A stretch of 64,000 nucleotides of DNA from MWEI01 sp964600235 (GTDB taxonomy: Bacteria > Desulfobacterota > Desulfomonilia > UBA1062): positions 1 to 64,000 of the forward strand of contig CAZRIV010000005.1 of NCBI GenBank assembly GCA_964600235.1, read 5' to 3'. Shown here one piece after another: positions 59,194 to 64,000 of the stretch (position 1 is the stretch's first letter; each line of letters starts with the position of its first letter). The position numbers and the translations under genes are program-made. The notes beneath the pieces were generated by a model. That model was not told where the DNA came from. It ran no database searches and worked only from the letters and a program-made list of their open reading frames with translations.

Positions 59194-60018
59194 CTATACG
59201 GTCCTGCCCTTGAGATGCTTCTCCATTTCGTACACCAGCGTGGAGAGGCTCATGGTGATGACCAGGTATATGGCCGCCACGGTGAACCAGATCTCGAACA
59301 CCAGAAAGGTCTCTGCCACGATGGCCTGGCCCTGCATGGTCAGGTCATAGATGGCAATGGTGCTCACCAGGGCCGAGTCCTTGATGAGGGAAACCGCCTG
59401 GCCGGTCAACGGTGGCAGGATGCGGCGCACGGCCTGCGGCAGGATCACGAACCGGTAGGACTCCAGCGTGGACAGCCCCGAACCCAGAGAGGCCTCCCAC
59501 TGCCCCCTGGGGATGGACTCGATGCCCGACCTGAAGATCTCTGAAATATAGGCCCCCTCGAAGAGGCTGAGCGCGAGCACGGCCGATGCAAATGCGTTGA
59601 TCCCCGCAATGGGCGCAATAACGAAATAGAGCATGAACAGCTGGATCAGCAGCGGCGTGTTCCTGATCAGCTCCAGGTATGCCCTGGCGATCCCCCGGGC
59701 GGAAAACGAGCTGGAAAGCCTCATGAGAACCGCCACGAGGCCGATGGCAAAGGCCAGCACCATGCTGAGCGCCGTGATGCGGAAAGTCACCATGAGCCCT
59801 TTCAGCAGCGGTCCTGCCTGAAAGCCTGTGTCGGTGTGTGTGAAAAGATATCTGGGAACCCGGTACCACTGCCAGTTATAGCCGAGCGTGTCGGTCCCCT
59901 TGATGATAAGGAACACCATGAGGCCCATGAGCACGAGATACACTGCGAAATCCTTTATCAGGGTCAGCTTGTCCACGGCGTAGCGTGCAGGGCGTGAACG
60001 GACATCTCTTTTTATCAT
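59194..60018 (-). CDS. Polar amino-acid ABC transporter permease (first)
   Basis: 274-residue permease of the same family as 57360-58235: FRITALSMVLAFAIGLVAVLMRL, LELIRNTPLLIQLFMLYFVI, GAYISEIFRSGIESIPRGQWEASLGSGLSTLESYRFVILPQAVRRILPPLTGQA. The two permeases would form a heterodimeric channel. No ATPase gene lies in this run, so the nucleotide-binding subunit must be encoded elsewhere. Confidence 0.9.
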   Translation of the reverse strand: MIKRDVRSRPARYAVDKLTLIKDFAVYLVLMGLMVFLIIKGTDTLGYNWQWYRVPRYLFTHTDTGFQAGPLLKGLMVTFRITALSMVLAFAIGLVAVLMRLSSSFSARGIARAYLELIRNTPLLIQLFMLYFVIAPIAGINAFASAVLALSLFEGAYISEIFRSGIESIPRGQWEASLGSGLSTLESYRFVILPQAVRRILPPLTGQAVSLIKDSALVSTIAIYDLTMQGQAIVAETFLVFEIWFTVAAIYLVITMSLSTLVYEMEKHLKGRTV

Positions 60019-60092
60019 AAGTCCTGTACCCTCGAAGACCTGCTGTGGACCCCGGTTACATGTGCATCAACAAGCGCCTGCGGGCAGCCTTC

Positions 60093-61745
60093 TCAGAGAC
60101 CCGCACTGACAAGGGCCTGGGCGATAAGGTCTCGCGCCCCTTTCTGAAGCAGTTCCAGGTGCGAGGCACCCTTGAAGCTCTCGGCATATATCTTGTAGAT
60201 ATCTTCCGTGCCGGAAGGCCGTGCCGCAAACCAGCCGCCGTCGGTCACCACCTTGATCCCGCCGATGGGCGAGCTGTTGGCCGGGGCTGAAGTGAGGACG
60301 GAGAGTATCGCATCGCCCGCCAGGTCCTTCTTCGCGATCAGATCAGGGGAAACCCTGCCGAGCACCGCCTTTTCGGCCTTGGTTGCCGGGACATCCATGC
60401 GCTCGTAGGCAAAGGGGCCGAACTGCTCCTCAAGGCCCTGGTATATCTCGCGGGGGTCTCTGCCCGATACCCCGAGCATCTCTGCGGCCAGGAGGTCCAT
60501 GATGATACCGTCCTTATCCGTTGTCCAGACGGAGCCGTCCATGCGCAGGAACGATGCCCCGGCGCTCTCCTCTCCCCCGAAGCCGAGCGATCCGTCCATG
60601 AGGCCCTTCACGAACCACTTGAATCCCACCGGGACCTCCACGAGCCTTCTGCCCAGGCTTTGGGCAACCCGGTCTATCATGGAGCTGCTCACCAGCGTCT
60701 TGCCCACGGCCGCATCTCTGCTCCACCCGCCCCTGGTGGTGAAGAGGTACGATATGGCAGTTGCGAGGTAGTGGTTCGGGTTCATGAGCCCGCCTGTCCT
60801 TGTCACGATGCCGTGCCGGTCAAAGTCCGGGTCATTGCCGAAGGCAAGGTCGAAGCGGTCCTTCAAGCCGATCAGGCCCGCCATGGCGTACGGCGAGGAG
60901 CAGTCCATCCTTATCCTGCCGTCGTGGTCCACGCTCATGAACCCGAACGTCGGGTCTGCGGACGCGTGCATGGTCTCGATATTCAGGCCATACCGCTCGG
61001 CTATGCGCGGCCAGAAGGCGAAACCTGCCCCGCCCAGGGCATCGGCGCCCAGCTTCAGCCCGGAAGAGGCGATGGCGACCGTATCGATGATGCTTGAGAG
61101 CCCCTCTACATACGGGCCTATGTAATCATATCGGGTCGTCGTGGGTGCCTTGACGGCCCGCTCAAAGGGGATGCGCCTGACCAGGGCATTGTGCCCCTCG
61201 AGGATGGTGTTCGCTCTCGCTGCGATCCACGCCGTGATGTTCGTGTCGGCAGGTCCGCCCTCGGGCGGGTTGTACTTGAATCCGCCGTCTTCGGGCGGGT
61301 TGTGGGACGGCGTGACGACGATCCCGTCTGCGAGCCCGGCCTTCCTGCCCCTGTTGTACTCGAGGATGGCGTGCGAGATGACTGGCGTGGGGGTGTAGCC
61401 GTCCTCCTCGTCGATCATGACCGTCACCGCGTTGGCCGCAAAGACCTCCAGGGCCGTCTTGAAGGCAGGTTCGGACAGCGCATGGGTATCCTTGCCCATG
61501 AACAGCGGCCCGTCTATGCCGAGATCCTTCTTGTAGTCGCAGATGGCCTGGGCGATGGCCAGGATGTGGTCTTCGTTGAAGCTCGATGCGAGAGAAGTGC
61601 CGCGGTGGCCCGAGGTGCCGAAGGCCACCCTGTGGGCAGGGACAGCCATGTCCGGATGCAGGGTATAGTATGCATCAATGAGCGGTTTCACATCCAGGAG
61701 CATCTCGGTCGGCGCCGGTAGACCGGCCAAATGGTGGACCCCCAT
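60093..61745 (-). CDS. pgm: Alpha-D-glucose phosphoglucomutase
   Basis: 550-residue phosphohexomutase interconverting glucose-1-P and glucose-6-P. It aligns end to end with E. coli Pgm, starting MGVHHLAGLPA. Motifs: VAFGTSGHRG, active-site Ser loop GIVVTPSHNPPEDGG, metal loop NDPDFDRHGIV, sugar loop GGEESAGASFLR and phosphate-binding FAARPSGTEDIYKIY. Separate transcription unit, divergent from kefF. Confidence 0.96.
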   Translation of the reverse strand: MGVHHLAGLPAPTEMLLDVKPLIDAYYTLHPDMAVPAHRVAFGTSGHRGTSLASSFNEDHILAIAQAICDYKKDLGIDGPLFMGKDTHALSEPAFKTALEVFAANAVTVMIDEEDGYTPTPVISHAILEYNRGRKAGLADGIVVTPSHNPPEDGGFKYNPPEGGPADTNITAWIAARANTILEGHNALVRRIPFERAVKAPTTTRYDYIGPYVEGLSSIIDTVAIASSGLKLGADALGGAGFAFWPRIAERYGLNIETMHASADPTFGFMSVDHDGRIRMDCSSPYAMAGLIGLKDRFDLAFGNDPDFDRHGIVTRTGGLMNPNHYLATAISYLFTTRGGWSRDAAVGKTLVSSSMIDRVAQSLGRRLVEVPVGFKWFVKGLMDGSLGFGGEESAGASFLRMDGSVWTTDKDGIIMDLLAAEMLGVSGRDPREIYQGLEEQFGPFAYERMDVPATKAEKAVLGRVSPDLIAKKDLAGDAILSVLTSAPANSSPIGGIKVVTDGGWFAARPSGTEDIYKIYAESFKGASHLELLQKGARDLIAQALVSAGL

Positions 61746-62064
61746 ACGTTATGTACCCCCCCTACACAAATCTTGAATTGCAGGCATGAACCGTACCCCT
61801 TTAAGGTGAACGGACAGTATCTTAATATTAACCGATAACTCGTGAAGGGGGAAGCCCTGATTGCATAACATGTTACAAGAATATGAGTTTTTTGATAGAC
61901 AGGGCAGAGGATACACGCGCTCAGGAAGAACAAAATCAGTCAGGTTGCACCGCTTGAGCGGGTAAGTTTTTCTCCTCTTACTCACGATTCCGCCCGGATC
62001 ATGCAGGGGCGCTTTTCACATTAAAGATGGATTCCTTTGAAATCATCACCTATATGATGAATAC
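61746..62064. other. Divergent pgm-kefF intergenic region
   Basis: 319 bp, AT-rich in the middle, carrying both promoters. A small perfect inverted repeat (TCATCA 62043-62048, TGATGA 62055-62060) lies just before the kefF start and may be an operator. No gene recognised. Confidence 0.4.
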
Positions 62065-62673
62065 ATGAACCGGATATTGATCCTCTTCGCACACCCACGC
62101 TATGAGAAGTCCCGGGTCAACCGGGCGATGCTGGAAGGGCTTGCAGGGTCAGAGGGTATCACCATCCACGACCTCTACGAGATGTATCCGGACTTCAATA
62201 TCGATGTGGCGCGCGAGAAAAGCCTGCTGCTGGAACACGACATAATCATCTGGCAGCACCCTTTGTACATGTATGGTGCGCCGGCCATGATCAAACAGTG
62301 GATGGACATGGTGCTCGAGTTCGGGTGGGCGCACGGCGCCGGGGTGCATAACCTCGAGGGCAAGGCCGCCTTCAATGCCGTCACCACAGGAGGGACACGG
62401 GAATCATATGACAGGGGCGGATTCAACCGCTACAGCCTGCAGGAATTCCTCTATCCCGTCGAACAGACCGCCAGGCTCTGCAGGATGAATTACCTGCCCC
62501 CCTTTGCCGTTCAGGGCACGTACCGCCTGAGCGATGCCGAGCTCTCGTGGTACACGGCATTGTATAGAGCCATTCTTGAATGCCTCTCCCGTGGCGATCT
62601 TGCCGGAGATATGCATGAGCACCGCTGCCTCAATGACTGGTATCTGGAAAAACAGGGGAGGAAGGGGCCATGA
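62065..62673 (+). CDS. kefF: KefF-like NAD(P)H oxidoreductase (K+ efflux ancillary)
   Basis: 202-residue flavodoxin-fold quinone reductase. MNRILILFAHPRYEKSRVNRAM, IIIWQHPLYMYGAPAMIKQWMDMVLEFGWAHG and TTGGTRESYDRGG are typical of KefF/KefG, which bind FMN and activate KefC/KefB. Its stop overlaps the transporter start (ATGA), supporting the functional link. Confidence 0.9.
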   Translation: MNRILILFAHPRYEKSRVNRAMLEGLAGSEGITIHDLYEMYPDFNIDVAREKSLLLEHDIIIWQHPLYMYGAPAMIKQWMDMVLEFGWAHGAGVHNLEGKAAFNAVTTGGTRESYDRGGFNRYSLQEFLYPVEQTARLCRMNYLPPFAVQGTYRLSDAELSWYTALYRAILECLSRGDLAGDMHEHRCLNDWYLEKQGRKGP

Positions 62674-64000
62674 CCCAGGGTTTCCTTGCCCAGGCACTCG
62701 TCTACCTGACGGCTGCCATTGTCTGCGTACCCGTCACCAAGCGGCTCGGCATGGGGTCGGTCCTGGGGTACCTCCTGGCAGGCATACTCATCGGGCCGTA
62801 TTTTTTCGGGTTCGTGGGCACGGAAGGCCAGGACATCATGCACTTTGCCGAGTTCGGTGTCGTCATGATGCTCTTCCTCATCGGCCTGGAGCTCGAACCC
62901 ACACACTTCTGGCGCATGCGAAACCGCATCCTGGGAATGGGCACGGTGCAGGTTTGTCTCACCGCACTCTTTGCAGCCGCAGGACTTATGCTTATGGGCT
63001 TCTCCTGGCAGGCGGCCCTTGCCTCGGGCCTGGCCATTGCCATGTCTTCGACCGCCATAGTCCTCCAGTCCATGAAGGAAAAAGGCCTGGCAGACACCAA
63101 TGCAGGGAAGAGCTCATTCTCCGTCCTCCTGTTCCAGGACATCACCGTAATCCCCGTGCTGGCCTTTCTTCCGCTCCTCGCAACCGCTGCCATGCGCAGC
63201 GGCGCAGGGCACTCCCTGCATATACTCGAGGGGTTGCCGGGCTGGCTCCAGGCCCTCGCCGTATTGGGAGCGGTATCCTTCGTGGTCCTGGTCGGACGCT
63301 TCGTCATCGCACCTTTCCTGAGGCTCATAGCCGGGACGAACCTCAGGGAGCTGCTTACCGCCGCCGCACTGCTCATCATCATCGCCACAGCCGGCCTCAT
63401 GCAGGCTGTGGGCCTGAGCCCGGCACTGGGAACCTTCCTGGCAGGGGTGGTGCTTGCCAACAGCGAGTTCAGGCACGAGCTCGAAAGCGACATCGAGCCC
63501 TTCAAGGGCCTGCTCCTGGGGCTTTTTTTCATAGCCGTCGGATCGTCCATCAATTTCAGGCTCATCGTCGAGATGCCGCATCTGATCCTGTCCCTGGTCT
63601 TCCTCTTCATTTTTCTGAAGACGGCCGCACTCATGGCCACCGGCAGGTTCTTCAAGCTCTCCTTTGACCAGAACCTCATCTTTTCCGTCTCCTTGTCCCA
63701 GGTGGGCGAGTTCGCCTTTGTGCTCTTTGCCTTTATCCACCAGCTGGGTATCCTGTCCGCTCACTGGACAGACGTCATGATGGCCGTAACCGCACTGAGC
63801 ATGACCGTCACGCCATTTTTCCTCTTCATCAACGAACGCTTCATCCTCCCGCGCTACGGCACCTTGGAGGCCCAGGAGATCGAGGCGGACGCCATCGATG
63901 TGCAGCACCCGGTCATCATTGCCGGGTTCGGCGATTTCGGCAGCACCATCGGCCGCTTCCTGCGGGCCAACGGCATCGAGTCAACGATCCTGGACAACGA
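62670..64000 (+). CDS. kefC: KefC/KefB-type K+/H+ antiporter (cut by window edge)
   Basis: About 443 residues visible, frame open at the right edge. CPA2 family: GYLLAGILIGPYFFGF, MMLFLIGLELEP, GLAIAMSSTAIVLQSM, FSVLLFQDITVIPVLAF, LGTFLAGVVLANSEFRHELESDIEPFKGLLLGLFFIAVG, and then the start of the cytosolic RCK/TrkA-N Rossmann domain HPVIIAGFGDFGSTIGRFL. The quoted E-S-D-I-E-P-F-K-G-L-L-L-G-L-F-F motif holds the regulatory loop of glutathione-gated K+ efflux. GGGGAGG precedes the ATG. Confidence 0.93.
   Translation, partial: MTQGFLAQALVYLTAAIVCVPVTKRLGMGSVLGYLLAGILIGPYFFGFVGTEGQDIMHFAEFGVVMMLFLIGLELEPTHFWRMRNRILGMGTVQVCLTALFAAAGLMLMGFSWQAALASGLAIAMSSTAIVLQSMKEKGLADTNAGKSSFSVLLFQDITVIPVLAFLPLLATAAMRSGAGHSLHILEGLPGWLQALAVLGAVSFVVLVGRFVIAPFLRLIAGTNLRELLTAAALLIIIATAGLMQAVGLSPALGTFLAGVVLANSEFRHELESDIEPFKGLLLGLFFIAVGSSINFRLIVEMPHLILSLVFLFIFLKTAALMATGRFFKLSFDQNLIFSVSLSQVGEFAFVLFAFIHQLGILSAHWTDVMMAVTALSMTVTPFFLFINERFILPRYGTLEAQEIEADAIDVQHPVIIAGFGDFGSTIGRFLRANGIESTILDN

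Overview
The window reads as a high-GC Gram-negative chromosome, most likely a deltaproteobacterium (Desulfobacterota/Myxococcota type). This is inferred from the complete type VI secretion system (T6SS), the Ser/Thr kinase-FHA signalling genes, the DUF2169 genes and a transporter-rich housekeeping flank; no rRNA or tRNA is present to fix the taxon. Most genes lie on the minus strand.

Layout. (1) 1-2269: a partial SAM methyltransferase, an RHH/PIN toxin-antitoxin pair and a hemerythrin gene. The last two units are separated by an attC-like site and lie next to a truncated, frameshifted integron-integrase C-terminus, so this is a decayed integron. (2) 2285-7203: a signalling block with a PEGA-domain Ser/Thr kinase, a trypsin-like exported protease, a PP2C phosphatase, an unknown Pro-rich protein and a two-FHA protein. 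(3) 7216-13017: a secretion-tip block with an orphan VgrG-type beta-helix, VgrG, and a putative PAAR-like cargo protein between two DUF2169 genes. (4) 13055-17234: two convergent paralogous methyltransferases and a Phd/RelE-type toxin-antitoxin pair, which interrupt the T6SS cluster. (5) 17235-41022: the T6SS core. In transcription order (right to left) it holds an unknown zinc-finger protein with a Thr-repeat tail, a TagH C-terminus-like protein, TssJ, K, L, M, TagF, TagJ, TssA, B, C, Hcp, TssE, F, G, ClpV, a YopT-like C58 cysteine protease, a fused TssB-TssC protein and two small unknown proteins. (6) 41224-64000: metabolic and transport genes: a DUF155 protein, potABCD, an acyl-CoA synthetase with a TetR regulator, a PfkB kinase, a HAD/menorin-like fusion, an ABC-type binding protein, a PAS-only protein, small periplasmic and YidB-like proteins, an amino-acid ABC transporter lacking its ATPase, pgm, and kefF-kefC (cut by the window edge).

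How it works together. The T6SS has all of TssA-M. Kinase, PP2C, FHA protein and TagF make up a threonine-phosphorylation and TagF-type post-translational control circuit. The canonical Fha1 seems split here: the FHA domains are on one protein (6163-7203) and the TagH C-terminal domain on another (38275-39000). Next to the latter, an uncharacterised zinc-finger protein carries five acidic-x-Thr-hydrophobic repeats, which look like phospho-Thr docking sites for the FHA protein.

Most interesting items: the C58 protease as a probable anti-eukaryotic effector encoded inside the core operon; the extra TssB-TssC fusion, which lacks the C-terminal part of TssC; the five-Thr tail; the DUF2169-tip-DUF2169 sandwich; the decayed integron; and three very long hairpins in intergenic DNA.
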